Of a stretch of 64,000 bases of DNA, positions 45,801 through 59,700 are shown in pieces. This DNA comes from Paragonimus westermani (lineage: Eukaryota; Platyhelminthes; Trematoda; Plagiorchiida; Troglotrematidae), in the NCBI GenBank assembly GCA_008508345.1, contig QNGE01001263.1, forward strand, positions 58,944 through 122,943, given 5' to 3'. The notes under the pieces were generated by a model that was not told where the DNA came from, searched no databases, and was given only the letters and a program-made list of their open reading frames with translations. The position numbers and the translations under genes are program-made. Each line of letters starts with the position of its first letter. Within the stretch, counting starts at the first letter, position 1.

Positions 45801-47057
45801 AATGTCAAATCACTGCGGAAAAATGTCATAAAATGCTTCTTGGACATCGCTTAATTCGAATGACCGATCACAAACCGCCGTTGACAATAGATGTATCAAA
45901 GAATGGCGTTACACTGCATAGGGTAAACCTCCTCTAGTACTGGGCAACCGTACTGCCTGGCCACGACTTTTCCATCTAGTATTAATCTAAAACTAGCATC
46001 AAGCACGCGAATGCGTTATCGCAATTGATTGATTTGCATATCACTAAAAATGAGGACATTGTGGTTGCTGCCATTTTGGTGGCACATGATTTGAACTAGG
46101 TGGAAGCAGAAACGATCAACAACCTTCCCGTAACTCCTTCAGTAATTCAACAGTCAGCAAAGCGATATCCAGAGTTGCAGAATCTTCAGCATTATCTTCG
46201 CAGTGTGTGGATTCAGGATCGTCTTGTTGGTAAAATGAAGTAGTGTTTCCAGCGGGGGCTGTTTCCTCACCGTCAATTCCTGTGTTTTGTTTGGTTCACT
46301 TGTGATCATCCCATCTGGTCTCAGAAGAAGGGTTTCGTCACCCGGCCAGTATTCGGATGTAAACACTGGCACGCAATTAAATACACTAGCCCCACGTAGA
46401 TTCCGACATCGAAACACTTTCGAAGGCCATTTTGATTGCGCACCGACTGCTAAGCCTCCATTGAATGCTGAAAGTCGTGCATTCGCGTGTACTTCGCGGA
46501 ACACTACAAGACTCAAAATTTTTACTGCATACCGACGCATACAAGTGGCCAGGTTTTCTTGATGGAGGCAACGTCGACAACCTCAACGATGCAAAAGCTG
46601 GGTCACTTATTCAGCCGTTTCCGAGTACTGAAAATAATCATATCAGGTAACAGAATTCAGTCTATTTCCGGCATAATCACGGACTTGTACAAACGGTCAT
46701 TACCTTACCATCATCAACCAGGTTAAACTGTTTGTGAACACGTAAAAAAGTGTCTCCAGAAAAGAAAGAAGAAATACAGCGGTTGTCCCCAAAACGTTCG
46801 TTCTCAATTACCGGACGACTTCGAATCGATGGGTTCCGCAAGAGAAGTCCCTAACTGAAACTGTGATTGACTACGAACGTTGAATGATCTACTGCACCCT
46901 TTCAAATCATTGGAGTATAACAGAAATTTTTCAATAGAACAATAGGCCAGTAGGAGGTCTAGAGATGGAATCTGTTCTTTTGAAGTTCGCCAGTCGGTGA
47001 TGTCTAGGGACTGTGGTGTTCTACTGATAGTCTGTTAAAAGCAAACACGAAGACTCT
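45801..47057. other. Probable continuation of gypsy debris
   Basis: Plus-strand HSRVLRGTLQDSKFLLHTDA near 46.48-46.53 kb is weakly RNase H-like. The 128-codon minus frame at 46154-46540 is antisense to it and is not called. Confidence 0.4.
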
Positions 47058-47251
47058 TTGATAAACAGATTGGGAATAACACAACGTTTCGAGCAAGTTG
47101 TAATACTCTACGTTTCAACCACCTCGGGTGGCCTTCCTCAGCAGTGTTGTAATCGATTACAACACTCCTGAGGAAGGCCACCCGAGGTGGTTGAAACGTA
47201 GAGTATTACAACTTGCTCGAAACGTTGTGTTATTCCCAATCTGTTTATCAA
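47058..47251. repeat. 194-bp near-perfect palindrome without spacer
   Basis: The two 97-base arms are exact reverse complements around AATCGATT (centre 47154/47155) except for one mismatched pair (CAGCAG versus CTCCTG context). The outer ends read TTGATAAACAGATTGGGAAT and its mirror. As single-stranded DNA or RNA it would form a hairpin of about 96 bp. Two relatives lie at 30.5 and 33.5 kb. Confidence 0.97.
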
Positions 47252-47322
47252 TAACATGTTAACCACGACGCCCAAACTGTTCGACTTCATTCGTACTACA
47301 TTTGATGCTGATATCTTACAAC
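47252..47322 (+). repeat. Tail sequence shared by the palindrome family
   Basis: TAACATGTTAACCACGACGC through GATGCTGATATCTTACAAC recurs right after the palindromes at 30.69 and 33.73 kb. One plus-strand frame is open at all three (reading [17 protein letters not shown] here), suggesting the start of an element's coding region. Confidence 0.85.
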
Positions 47323-50300
47323 GGAGACTCTTTATTGAAAAATCGTCTTTTTATAAGGCACCCGTATCATAACCGGACCAGAAAGGTGTCGAAGTGATTT
47401 GTGTGATAGTTGCAGTACACCATCCATTTCCGTTAATTACTGCTGTAAGCATTAAAAAGCAACCACTAGTCCAGATGTGTGTACAGTTTCAACGGTTGGT
47501 TCATCATAAATGTAACCCATTAATCCGAGCTGCGGTTCAAAAGGAACCCACTCAGCCTCCCACGGACGGGACGTTCTAGCTGACCTTAGATTGTAGTCAA
47601 TCATACTCCACATCCTTATACAATTCACCTGAGTCAAGGCCAGGACAAGATACGATTTGTATTGTGTGAATTCAAGAAACAACCCATAAATGTCTACTGA
47701 TAATTAGAAATCAGATACGTGAGATACGTCCTGATTCTAAGGTGGGTTCACATCCTGAATGACCGGCAGAGCATTAACCATTTTCAGATAATCCACTCAA
47801 AACTAACATAGAGGCTTGACTCCTCCATCGCGTCACTCCACCTGATCTAACAGAGTACTTCTAAATACCATGATCGGCACCTTAAGAAAGAGACGCCTCG
47901 AGGCGGGCACAAACGGGTCTACCAATGGTTTTGCCTTTGCCGTTGAGATATCTTCCAACTGGTACTAAGTTCAATTTACCACAAGCATTCGTGTGCACGA
48001 TCTGGTTAGCGCTTCGGAGTGGAAGATTATCCCTTGGCTCAAACTACAGAAACTTTTCCATGGCTGTCTCACATATGTTCTTGAACGCCTAAGACACACT
48101 AAAGTAGTACATGACTCACCAGATTATGTGAAAAGGATCTCATCAGCATCTTCCAGTATCTCTGGGCAACAACCAAGAGTTACATACATTGGGGTTAGCC
48201 TAAGGGAATAGAAGCATTAAGGGCCAGTATGACCACTTCTAAGCTATCCCACCGGACCACGTCTTATAAAGTACAGTAATTATGCATGAGATTTCAGGAG
48301 CATCGGACATAGCCCATGAATTGGCTCATTGTTCGTTCGTTCATAATGGGTCAGCATGAAAATCTGTTTTGAGTAGTACACTGTGTGCCCAGACCGGTTC
48401 ATTCATACACGCTCAGGGGACCCAGACTTCACCTAAATGACATCCCCTTACATATCGATCAACTATGGATTCGGGGGCAAGTTATGTGGAGTTAAGCCCC
48501 ATCACAACACTTCACGTGAGATCATTTTGCCGGCCAATGAAGTGAGTTACACTTTCTTCGCTAGACATCCAAACTGCCCGTGACCGGTGTCGTACACACC
48601 GTACAGTAGCATAATCGAAAAGGCCAACGGTAACGCCAATCCTCTAGTCATCTGTGCCATATTAGGGGCCACTATCTGATATGCAGTTCTGAAGAATATT
48701 GTGCATCAGCTAACAAAACGTACGTATTAATCTGCTGGATTTGTGCATCGTATCTAATAACTGCACTCCTCGGTTAGTTGTGCCAGCTGAATCGCTACCG
48801 TTATCACGCATCAGGGACAGTGAACTTTCTTGCCAGGTATTCAGCATCCTTCGCTGTTCTCATCGAATTGGTCAGGGAACAGGACGGACAGGCAATGTAC
48901 CTGCCAGAGGATCTCGTTACCTCGGTACTAACTGTTGTGTAACAGGCAGTTTTGTTGTGAGCAGTGTACTACTCACAAGTAGCATATTACCCACAGGCGA
49001 CATACAGGAAAAAGAGGACAAGCCCCGAACGCGACGGACAAGAAGAGACTATTGGAACAGTGTGTACGTGCTGTGTGATACCTTTCACTGAGGCCAGTGA
49101 GAACACACTGTCATCCAATAAATGTGAGTGCATGTCTGTCGTGAAAATGAGTTCACGGGTTTGTGGTTTAGTTTTTGACGAGCTGTTCGGAAGTTTGCGC
49201 AATAAACGAACTCACAGGTCAAGCATCTTTTGCAGACACAACACCAACAAATTCTATTCTCAGTTACCTACCAGACTCCATTTGGTTCTTTTAAAACCGC
49301 ATGTAAACAGTGCTGTCCATCGTACTTTAAATGCTATGTTGCACAATGACAATACGCACACTTAATCAACTGGTTTCACTAGAATGACGCAATATTCAAT
49401 GCTTCATTATGGGGGACTGCACTCCTGTATACGCCGATTCACAACTCCGCGCATCTTATCGTCAGATAGGATCGATTACATTTACTATCAGCCGTTGCTG
49501 GCTCTGCAAATAAACTTATGACTTCGGTCTTAGAAAACGCAAAGGTCACTTGCTTGATCCAACGAAAACATGAAAGCTGCATTAGATGGGAAACGAAAAT
49601 TCATATGCTTTTTTCCTATTACACTGAAAATCAACCAAGAAAACCAGACAGCATGCATTTGTTAATGAATCAAAACAGTAACTACAGTACACCAGTGATA
49701 CTAGCTGATACCTAAATGCTACACAACGATGAAAGGAGAACAAGCGTAAGACAAGAAACTAAGGGAAGGAATCTACCCAAGAAGCAACTGTGTCTATATC
49801 CGGTCAAGTTGCTTATATATGACAACCATATAAGTGAAAAGAAAGAGTTGTCATCATTCTCACGGTTTTGCTTGCCTTCTACTTTCAAGCGTACATACAG
49901 ATAACTCGCATACATAACATAGTGTCCAAGCCAAGTCTCCATCCATCAAATCTGAGTCACTGTAACCCTAGCTCGAGAGACGAACTCAAACACACTGGAT
50001 TGTCCTCTAGTAATTAACTCTATTCCTCTACCTCAAATCATCATCTGTCCACCTTGCACCTTAGACCAGTCGGTCATGGTACTATCAAAAGTGTACGGTG
50101 TAACGCGCAAATAACTGGGAGCCTTAACATCTAACTGCGAGATTTGGAATTAAAGACCTCGATTAGCCTTAGAAATCGCATTTGAATTTAAATTTGAAGT
50201 GTAAGTTAGAGGGTAAGGTTTCCGACAGTTGACTTGCATGAGACAGGAACCCGGATCTACAGGTGTCCGTTAGTTTCAAAGAAGTCAGGGTCCGTCACTG

Positions 50301-52959
50301 ACTGATCTCAGTGATGCATACGTCACCAGTTATAATCTGATTGGTTTACTACTGAACAAAGAACTAAGGAATGGTGTAAAGTTGAAACTACCCCTCTATT
50401 CTTAATGTTCTATCTTAACGCGACGTTGGATTAGTCGGTCGCTAAATTGTTTATTATGTAGGGGTTTGGGTAAGTGGTAAATCGAATAGACTTTCATCAC
50501 ATTGTGCAATCTTACAGTAAACAGAGGACCTTGATTGGCACAGACAAATAGCTGTTTGTTAACTCCTTCGTTGTTTACACATTGGTGTCACCCTACACGA
50601 GCAACCTAACGTGGGTATGAGTGATCAGTTACCTGATGACGGTTCATATTTTCTGCTTTGAATGGCCAAGTCTCACAATCACGAAGGAACACATCGCTCA
50701 CAGACGACTTGTATGCGCTGCTCCTCAGCTTCAGACAGATGTCTGTCTGGCGCCAGAGATGTCCTAGATTTGCGAATACCATTCTAGCCTTGGAGACACG
50801 AGATGTGATTTTATTCTGCACATATATTCGCGACTGCTGATGCTATCGTCTTAATAAACAAATGGCGGGACAAACTTCACAATATATGGAATGTCAAAGT
50901 GGTCACAACTGAATACTCTCTGTTGGCCCGGATGGAACATCGAAACATTCAAGCGTTTGTCCAGGCAAGAACTCCAATGTGGTCAATCGGATAACGAAAG
51001 CAATGAACACTCAAAAACTTTCTATATTTGCGCTAAGCTGTTTAATGTTTGAACTTCTCGCTTGAGCTGAAGTAATTGATGAAACTGGTGAGAAAGTGAC
51101 TGATCAGAACTGTTGGAAATTGTTGGAAATAATATCATGACACCAGAACAGGTTTTGTGTGTCAACGAAGATACAACCACCAACTAGCTGGATGACCGCT
51201 ATCGTCTTCAAACACACCAAGACAGCTAATCCAAAAACGGAGGGAGCGTATGAATAGGAAAATGCAGTTAACACCGAACCACGAAGACAATTCATTTGGG
51301 CTTCCTGAATAGAAGGTATTCGAAAGTTGGTGTCTATTGATAAGGGCTAACAGATAGGCTGGGAAATGTTTTTCAGATCGGATGGACATTAGGAAGTAGA
51401 ACTGGAAATAAGTACCGCCCAAAAGTCTCTGTGTGTGTACTGAAAGACAAACTCATTGTTTAGTCATTTTGCGCACACCAAGATGTGGCATCAGCGATTT
51501 TTCATAGGTTACAGCTTATAGTTTACCGCACATTTGAGAATCTGTGTAAAGTAGTACAACTATTCGGAAAGTATGTATGCAGTAGACGTAGCTTAATTTA
51601 CTAAATACCTCTGTGATAGTTTGTGTGATAGCTCAATTTATTCGGAACTATGGGATAAATGTATCGTCAAGATATGACCGTACTCGATTCTACAAATCAT
51701 GTCCTAGTGTGCAAAATCCGCTGGTGCAAGCTTTTCAATCCTTGCGGTTATGTTTCTCGAATTCCAAGCAGATATGAGCTCCATACTTGTGGTCTTTAAA
51801 TGTAATTCCTACATATTTCAAGTGGGTATGAAAACCTGTTGCATAAAACGCCACTTACGCAATCATCCCCGCCCAAAAAATAATCTCGACCTTCGATGTG
51901 TTCAGCAAATCAGTTCAACACACATCAGCAACAGAAAAAGTTACATGCTGCGAAGTGTTAACGTCTCGTTTAGGTTAAGAAAGTGCATGTTATCAGACTT
52001 AAGACGCAACCGTTTACGCTCATGCAGGGTTTGATTGCGATTACTGGTTGGTATTGTTTCAAAAAACGCGACTCATTTGGAAATCAGATTAGATTATAAC
52101 AATCCAACCGAGCTGAACGCATCAAATACAGAGTATACTCTCATAACTTTTCTCGAAATGGACAGATTTGGGTCCACATTTTTGGTGTCATTGTATGTCA
52201 TATTAATGTGTGCACCAAGCATTTGGTCTCCCGTTGTGCATAACTATTTGTAGTCACCACAACTGCATGTGGACAGGCAGATTCCATAAAAGGTGTTGTA
52301 TTAAACGCTCGTTTGGTAACTTACAGCTAAAAAGTGAGTGGCACAACTTGACATCTGTTCGTAGAGTTCGAATCAAAATGAAAATTGCAGAATTGGTCAA
52401 CTTCAATTAAGAACACTAGATATGAACACATGTACACATCACCACAGCAGGGTACTGATATAACGTATATACACTGTCCACCACGGTAAGCGACCTCCTT
52501 ATTTCAGTTGTAATTGCATCACACCGGATGGAAATGTACGGTGGTTTTCGGTTAATTCAGCACTCAACAGACAGCAAAAATTGACAACGCACACTAACTG
52601 GAGAACTGGTATGAGTGTATGTATTGTATACATGATATGATGGACGGGGACTTCGTAAGTTAGAAAGTTGCGCAAGAAACGAGACTAGTGCAGATTTTTA
52701 TGGTTTAGTGTATCAATTAGGTACCCCCCGATAAAGGAATCGGTATCGTTAAACGGTTTTATACATGAATTGTGTCGGATTGGTTAGCCTGTAGTCACCA
52801 GTTGACCCAAAGTGGAAACCTCTGAAAGACACTTACTGTGGACCTATTCAGAAATGTTGATCTATGTATGGTCTCAAGGTTGAGTTGAATGCCACTCAAA
52901 AATGAACTGGTCACATTCTGAGCCAGGGTATGCATGATTTTCTTACAAACAGTTCGTTG
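47323..52959. other. Intergenic between the two synthetase genes; no gene recognised
   Basis: Overlapping open frames around 48.74-49.37 kb (116 and 133 codons) show no known motif. Nothing else was recognised on either strand. Confidence 0.45.
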
Positions 52960-53193
52960 AAGATTGGTCCAGAAGTTCTCCGTAGTAGTGTGAAAAGCAT
53001 GCCTTACTGGATGATCCCAAAGGAAAACCTTCCAACAGATGTTTAAAATGTGGTCTCTGATAAGTTTCTGACGTTATTCAGCAGCCCAACTAAAACAAAC
53101 ACAAAGTTACTGGCTTTCTGCAAAGCAGCGTATCAGCCGACGTTATGTGCGCGAAAGTTTTTAAAACAATTAATCGGGCTACCTTGGTTTTGA
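52960..53193 (+). mobile_element. Penelope-like element C-terminal remnant (PLE-5)
   Basis: The last stretch reads KLLAFCKAAYQPTLCARKFL then KQLIGLPWF and TGA at 53191-53193. It aligns with the end of PLE-1 (RRQPVLCSQEQL..LRLPWL and stop), including the LC motif and the final L-P-W. Upstream blocks are shifted out of frame. A decayed hammerhead follows. Confidence 0.7.
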
Positions 53194-53279
53194 TTATGTA
53201 CTAATTGGTGTGCTTGCAGTCGTGTTCAGTCTTTGTTTGTCCTTAAGTGTATGATGTATATAATTGGCACGTTTTACGT

Positions 53280-53320
53280 TTGCCACCGATGAGAGTACAC
53301 GAAATTTTAACATACCGCAA
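53280..53320 (+). ncRNA. Decayed hammerhead in the 3' flank of PLE-5
   Basis: Same spacing as the PLE-1 hammerhead: core box CCGATGA (53286-53292), eight bases, GAAA (53301-53304), a ten-base stem III region ending T, A as the cleavage base (53314), then CCGCAA. Stem I keeps four pairs (TTGC/GCAA), one of them a G-C where PLE-1 has A-T. The core U-to-C change and stem III mismatches imply it is inactive. Confidence 0.6.
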
Positions 53321-53420
53321 CACATCTTCTTTCTGCTCTGATGACCTTCGATGATAAATAATCATTCTGACTGATGCTGCGGTTAAAAATGGTTCACTCT
53401 CAGAGATAGAACTCAAAGCT

Positions 53421-53426
53421 TTTATT
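53421..53426 (-). terminator. Possible polyadenylation signal of glutamine synthetase B
   Basis: AATAAA on the minus strand, about 155 bases after the copy B stop codon. Confidence 0.45.
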
Positions 53427-53578
53427 GCGAGTTCGAAAGTGTTTAATTGCTAAGTAGATTGGTAGGAATAATTATTTTCTGTCCGTCGTTATTACCAAAT
53501 CTGGTGGATCAATAAATTACATTGCGGTAAAAAGACTGTTAAAAAAGAATTCCATCCTAGCAAGCCCGAATTGAAAGA

Positions 53579-53721
53579 CTAGAAGCAAGTAGTTTCAACC
53601 AATACCCGGGTCACATTGTATGGGTCACAGTTAGCTGATGGGCGACGATCTTCCAGATATCCACAACCGTCCTCGGCCACCTGTCGAGGAATACGAATGC
53701 TGCTTCCACGGTTAGCCACAC
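53579..53721 (-). CDS. GLUL: Glutamine synthetase B exon 7 (terminal)
   Basis: [37 protein letters not shown], ending VETTCF and TAG. Acceptor TTTCTTCTAAG. Confidence 0.95.
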
Positions 53722-56700
53722 CTTAGAAGAAAGAACAGGAATTATGAATCAGTGTGTTTAGCTTGTGGAGTTTTCGGGAAATAGTATTTCCAGACATCTT
53801 ACAGCTACTCCTGGGGGATAATCAAAATCAAGGGATATGCTCGATCGCTTAGTCCTGGGTCCACTATGCAAAGAAAAACCTGGGAAACCCGTCACTGTGT
53901 TTATACGTGTATGTAGGTACACACAAATACAAAACAATGAGTACACACAGTGGACAGTAAGCTATTTATTATAATGTTTCAAATCCACACTAGAATTCGT
54001 TATGAGCGAAGTAAACGACTAGTGGAAAACAGTGTTCGGTTACACACAATGCCTGCCTGTTGGTCTGTGCATGCTCATCAGTCGTTTTACACATGCGATC
54101 ACCTTCGCGTAATCCTTGCTGACTTCGTAACCTGTATGTTACGCGGCTTTGCCAGGGCTATGTTGGGTCATCACACTGTTAACCTATTTCTGCACATGCA
54201 TGTGTGTATTTGTTCGCCCGTTTGGTTCATATTTCCTTGTTCATAACGAAACATTGAATTGTGTAGACCATGAGAGATTGCCCACAAGGTTGTACACGAT
54301 CTTTGGAGCTCGTTGTGGCTGGAAGGAATGTGTTCGGCTTGCGTACCACATGAGCGTCTAGTGGTTCAAGACCTATTCGTGCTGTTTCGTTTGTATACTT
54401 CTACGGAGACTAATTCGCAGCCTAATGATTAATCATGGCGAGCAATGAGCCTTAATTCATCATGGTAATCCGGTGTGTCATTAAGTTGCAGCCAAATGTC
54501 AATTTTTTGAGTCTTACAAAACAACAGTCACCATAGCCCAGTTATTGCAATTGCCTTGGCTCTTCAAAATATACGCTGAAACACTTACGCACTGATGTCA
54601 CCTCGCCTGGTGATGAAACGTTTGCAACCTAAATGCCAAGCCCGGCGAACATATTAATACCAAAACCATCAACCCGAGCTACAAACAACACCACCACTGT
54701 TCCCAACCATCAGAGACTTGCAGTCCGTCAATGATATGTTTATATAATTACAACAGACTCATCAAATCCGTCGACTTACAAACCTGTGCGTAATCTCATA
54801 TTGTGGTGCATCAAGTTATGTTCTAAACTGTCGTCCTGAAAAGTTCATGAGATTCTGGTGCACAGTGATTACCATTAACTATACACTTTATGTAGCATTT
54901 CACCAATGTCGTAATTTAACCATGGTTCACTTTACTGTTGATTATAAAAACGATTTTCATAGTGATTATTCCCTAGGCATTTATACCGACCTCAAATCAT
55001 CCAAGTTCTTCGTCTTTGTCATAACAATCCAGGTGTAAAATGTCTTTCAATTCAGCAAATTACCGGCCACATTCGTTAGCGAGATAGCAATCCGGTGAGC
55101 TACATGCCTACACTGGCCGAACTTGTTAACTTTCTCAGTAGGATTAAGCAATTCAAGTAAGTGGTGCACTGTAGAAAATAAACTTATTAAAAAAATCTCC
55201 TATCTTGTTGCGCTTGTCTCAGTTCTGCCCCGCGTTCAGATGCCAACAATGAGGAGCAATAATAAACCTATATATTTTCAGTTGATGGATGGAGGAGAGA
55301 ATACTGACGACTTTGTCTTATTCAAAGATCCAAAGAGGCAGACACAACCCAAACTGAACAGGCGACTGGAAGAAGTGAGAGAATTTCCGAACTAATTCCT
55401 TTGACCATAAGAAGATGAGCTTTAATATGGTTACCCGATTAGTCATATCATCATCTGTATGGCTGTCTACTAACCGGCACCGATTATAATAGTCAGTTAT
55501 TGTGTACCTTCTCAACAGAACAGCCGGTTCACCACTGTTCTCCCATGTGTCCGAATACCGTTCATCATCATCATCATCATCATAAGCAGCAACATATCAG
55601 TGGTTAACTGCCACACAACCATGAAGAAAAAGTGAGCCGTATATAGGAAGAGAGAAAGAAAAAAGAAGAGGACGGGAAGGGACCTAACTACTGAAAATGA
55701 CTACGTCCACATTCAAACATTCAGCATCAAGGTGCCTACACCTTGCAAACAATCAACCGAGCTGCAAGTGAGAGTAAGGTGTCATCAGCGAGACAGCTTC
55801 CTTACGGCTTTTACTGTCCCGCGTCATTAAATGCACTCACTTCACAGACAACTCGGACAAACAACAACATTCACGCCACTGAACTCGATTGGCCGCCATC
55901 TCACCTAGTGTCTCCATCCACCGACTCTGTGAGTCGCGAGGACCCCGACCCGGGAGACGAACACGACCCACAGTGGTCAACCCCGTGGTAAACGACTTCA
56001 TTTCCCTACGCCGGGTCATTACCCGAATACCGTTACAAGCTTTATGAATGAAAGCGGTGAACCTGCCATCCTTGGACGATGGAAGATGTCTCTAAAGTCG
56101 ATTGGGTCAACGTGAGCGACAGAGAAGTTTCACTTTGTTGCAGACTATTGCTCCTGTCAAGTCTAACAACCTGAGATTTGTATGGAGGTTTACGGCTGAG
56201 CACTTACGGTGAACTTTGGTGAACTTCGTATGCAGAACACGGACTCCTGTAGCTCGTAAGCGAAGAGTGGAAAGTTGATTATTGATTCCCTATCTAAGGC
56301 TATACCCTAACTGACAATCCCCATTGCCTGTCTTTTGAGCTATACCGAATCTAGAACGTTGTATGGACAAAGATGAATGCCAGCACTCCAGTTTTTCAGA
56401 AGTCAGGCCAGTTTCCTTGAAGTATTCTCAAGAACTCTCCAGTCCCTTTCTGAATATGGTGATGACTGTCGAGTGAACCATACACAGTCGTCTAACTCAG
56501 TTGAAACAACTGAGTTAAGTCCACTGTTATCTCACTACTTTGAAAGTTCTGGTTTGCGGTCGTCCAGACCAGACTACCTATTACTTTCGGAGGTCAAAAG
56601 TAATAGATGAATTGAACTCTGACAAATGATCATAAATTTATCAACATTGCAAGTTTGTGGAGGTAAGGGGTTAGAAACAGAAGGCCAGCCAAACTAGCTC

Positions 56701-59700
56701 CCGAAGTATTCTGTTTGGTGATATAACTTACGAGAAGGATGTGCCATCTACCTCACTGTTGGTTTCGTTGGCAATACAGATAGGTGTGTAATGTCCGGTA
56801 GTATGTTTTAAAACAAAAGCGACTTCCATTTCATCACTCCTTTCAAGTAACCAACACTCGTGATTGATGATCGGACTATGTGTGAATTTTTTATAACCAT
56901 TCCTGTTTAAATTGTTGGTTGAATTGCTATTGGGAACAATCCAATGATTTCACATTTTCACTAGACAGTTAAAAATCTCTTGGCTTACAATCAACTAACA
57001 GTATCACATGTTAATCATCCGAAAGAAGTTGGACTGAAAAATACTAATGTGTTCAAACAGTTGTGCCAGAAATGTTGCTTTCAAAAGTCAGTCAATATGT
57101 GCGTGTAATGCGCTAATAGTTCACGGCATCATTTTCAGCATGCGTTATCACACGTGATATAGCACCTGGTACGAAATAAATCATATCAGACAGTGCATTG
57201 GCTTGTAGTTCAAGCTATCGAACATGACCAAATCATGAAGACCATTTGAGTGACACCGGATGCCACATGACACAAATCAGAATCCACTGGTCTTAATTTA
57301 AACCAACCTCGTCTAAGCAGTCGGTTAGTATTTCACTGTAGTACACGGTGTACCCATTTGGTGAATCTTCATTCGTTCTACCAATGATCGCAACAAATAT
57401 GGTTAAATGTTTATCGTATGTCTGTAACTTACCAAAATAAGCTGGTTTAGTGGAAGTGGTTAAACAGGCTCCCTAAATATTTTCCTATTCACATTCCCAG
57501 ACTGACAGTCTCGATTGGCTGGTTTTCCCTCATTCTAGTCACGCCAGACAAATGAGACGGCGATTACAACCGGTGTCTTTTGGGTCAAGAGCTAAGGTCA
57601 GTGCTTTCGAAATTATCGGATGGGAAACCAAGACAGTGGATGTCACGTTGAAGAACGCAGTCAGCACTCATGAGACCGGTGCCCTGGCCGATATGGACTC
57701 TGGCTGCCCACGCGGTGGCCGTCGGTTAGGGGTACGTCTGGGCTATGTCTGTCTGATGGGTAATGAAGTCCTTGTGTAAACTTTCTGTGCTGTCCGTCAG
57801 GCTTTTTGGGTCAGCTGATGGAACGCATCCTAACTGGGAACATGCGGTTTCTGCTTGGTTCACAATGATTGTCAGAACACACTAATACCATTTAGAATTC
57901 TCTACATTAGCAGTCACTACCAGGGCGAGTTGGTCTTTATGTGTATTGTGTTTATTCACTCCATATCACACTAGATACAGAAAGGTTGTTCATGCGGTAA
58001 ATGTGAACTAGAATACAATGATACGCTTAAATGAACTACGATTTAGCAATCGGACCCGTCATTGTGTAGGCTATAGTGAAGTGTACGGAGTGGAACTGCG
58101 AATATGACCAGTCATGTTGCACACCAAGGGAATTCTCAGCCACTCTGTCATCTGTTCGACTGGTTTCCTTTGGGCCAGCTTTAATCAGGTTTGGTAAGTT
58201 TGGCTGACCGAATTCCGACTAGATTTATTTTCATGATGCCCTGAGCTAATAGTTAAATTTCTGTCTTATATACCAGCTTGTACATGACACACGAGATCAT
58301 ACTCGTTGGCGACTGTCAGGTCGCTATGCATCATTACCACTGAGTTACCATTAACTCATGATGCAGGTGTTCAAACTTGGCGGGAAGAACATTATAATCA
58401 GTAAAAACTGGTAATTTGGCAGGTGACGCACCTTATTTCCGGCTGAGCAGACTCATAACAATTATTTCGCCACCCACAAATAAAGTATTGCAAGTATATA
58501 GATTGAACAAATGTGAGGCCGTTCCGTGCATACACGAAGGCCACTTTGAAAAAAGTCTTACCTGAAGAAAAACCATGAATGCTAGACGTCTCATGCATTC
58601 CAGTCAATCTTCTGGAGTTGTCCAAACCCTGTCTAGGGTCATACGCGGCAATATGCTCGCCATGTTTGAGTGACAGTTTCTTGACTGCCTCTTCGATCGC
58701 GCTAAAATAGAATGAAAGTGGAAGTAAGGAAGCGGTCGAAGTAAAAGACTCTACTAATGGTCATTAGCTCAGCTGTTTTGAAAACGTTCATATTGTCCGT
58801 TTTGTGTGGATGTGGTTGCAATGTCATATGTAGCGTCCGGCCACAACACACTGGCAAGTGTGAGAGGAGGCTGCATATAAGTGTTTTTCTTGGTCTCTAT
58901 CTCCAGGACCCAGTTTCAACAGATTAAAGGATATTGTGTCACCTAGATAACTCCCTGCTCATATCACTCATTAAAAAAATTCACTCACATAACAATCATT
59001 TACGGGTAGCACTACTCTGCCAAACCCTATCAAGATTTCCGAATGTCCGCTTGAACTGAGATTAGGCTAGTACTAATGCTCATTCCGTCTTTTGATTGAC
59101 TCAGACGTTATTTGTTCGTGAACCCAGGGCCACTAACAACACTCACAAAACGCACGTGGTGGGAATGGTTGTTAGCCGGCACTAAATTGTCGGTTTTTCA
59201 TATCAGTTCCGGTCGGCCAACGTGATTAATGTTTGTAGCAGGTCACAGAGATGTGAAAATGTATTGCTAGAAGGGGCTCTGTTATTGTGATAGAAATGGA
59301 TATCTGTATTGACAAGCTGCGCCCAGTTCACTTTGACTTTAATGTGATGACGGTTGTTGATAACTTAAAAACAAAGAGATCGAAACCTTGCTAGGATTGT
59401 GGACACCCATTTATCAAATAGTCTAAAGAGAATGAACGATCCTCTAGGTCCAGGAATGGCAATCCTCAAAAAATTCCTTAAATCATGATTGTGTTGGTCA
59501 TAATCTTGGCTTTAGTGAGCATATATTCAAGTGATATGATACAAATTCAATCATCCGCTGCTTGAAAAATGGGCGGCACGTTTTAAGAAAAAGCTTAACT
59601 GGTCTGAACCTGGCCATAGAGACAAAAGGACTCGAGCGGGTGGCTACTGGGATCATCATCAAAAGTTGCTCTGGGACTTAAGTTGCTGTAACGCAACGAA

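Noticed and set aside
47161..47195. CTGAGGA..GAAACG in the palindrome arms as a hammerhead
   Set aside because: Core-like words are present, but stem II leaves an unpaired A next to the core and no stem I partner or NUH site is found.
48741..49365. Overlapping 116- and 133-codon plus-strand frames
   Set aside because: Arg/Ser/Thr-rich readings without motifs; overlapping frames both being open suggests stop-poor sequence, not coding.
54061..54085. CTGATGAG on the minus strand
   Set aside because: No GAAA core or pairing stems follow, so it is not a hammerhead.
57552..57779. GC-richer 75-codon plus-strand frame in intron 6 of copy B
   Set aside because: No splice sites or family match; similar lengths occur by chance in this window.
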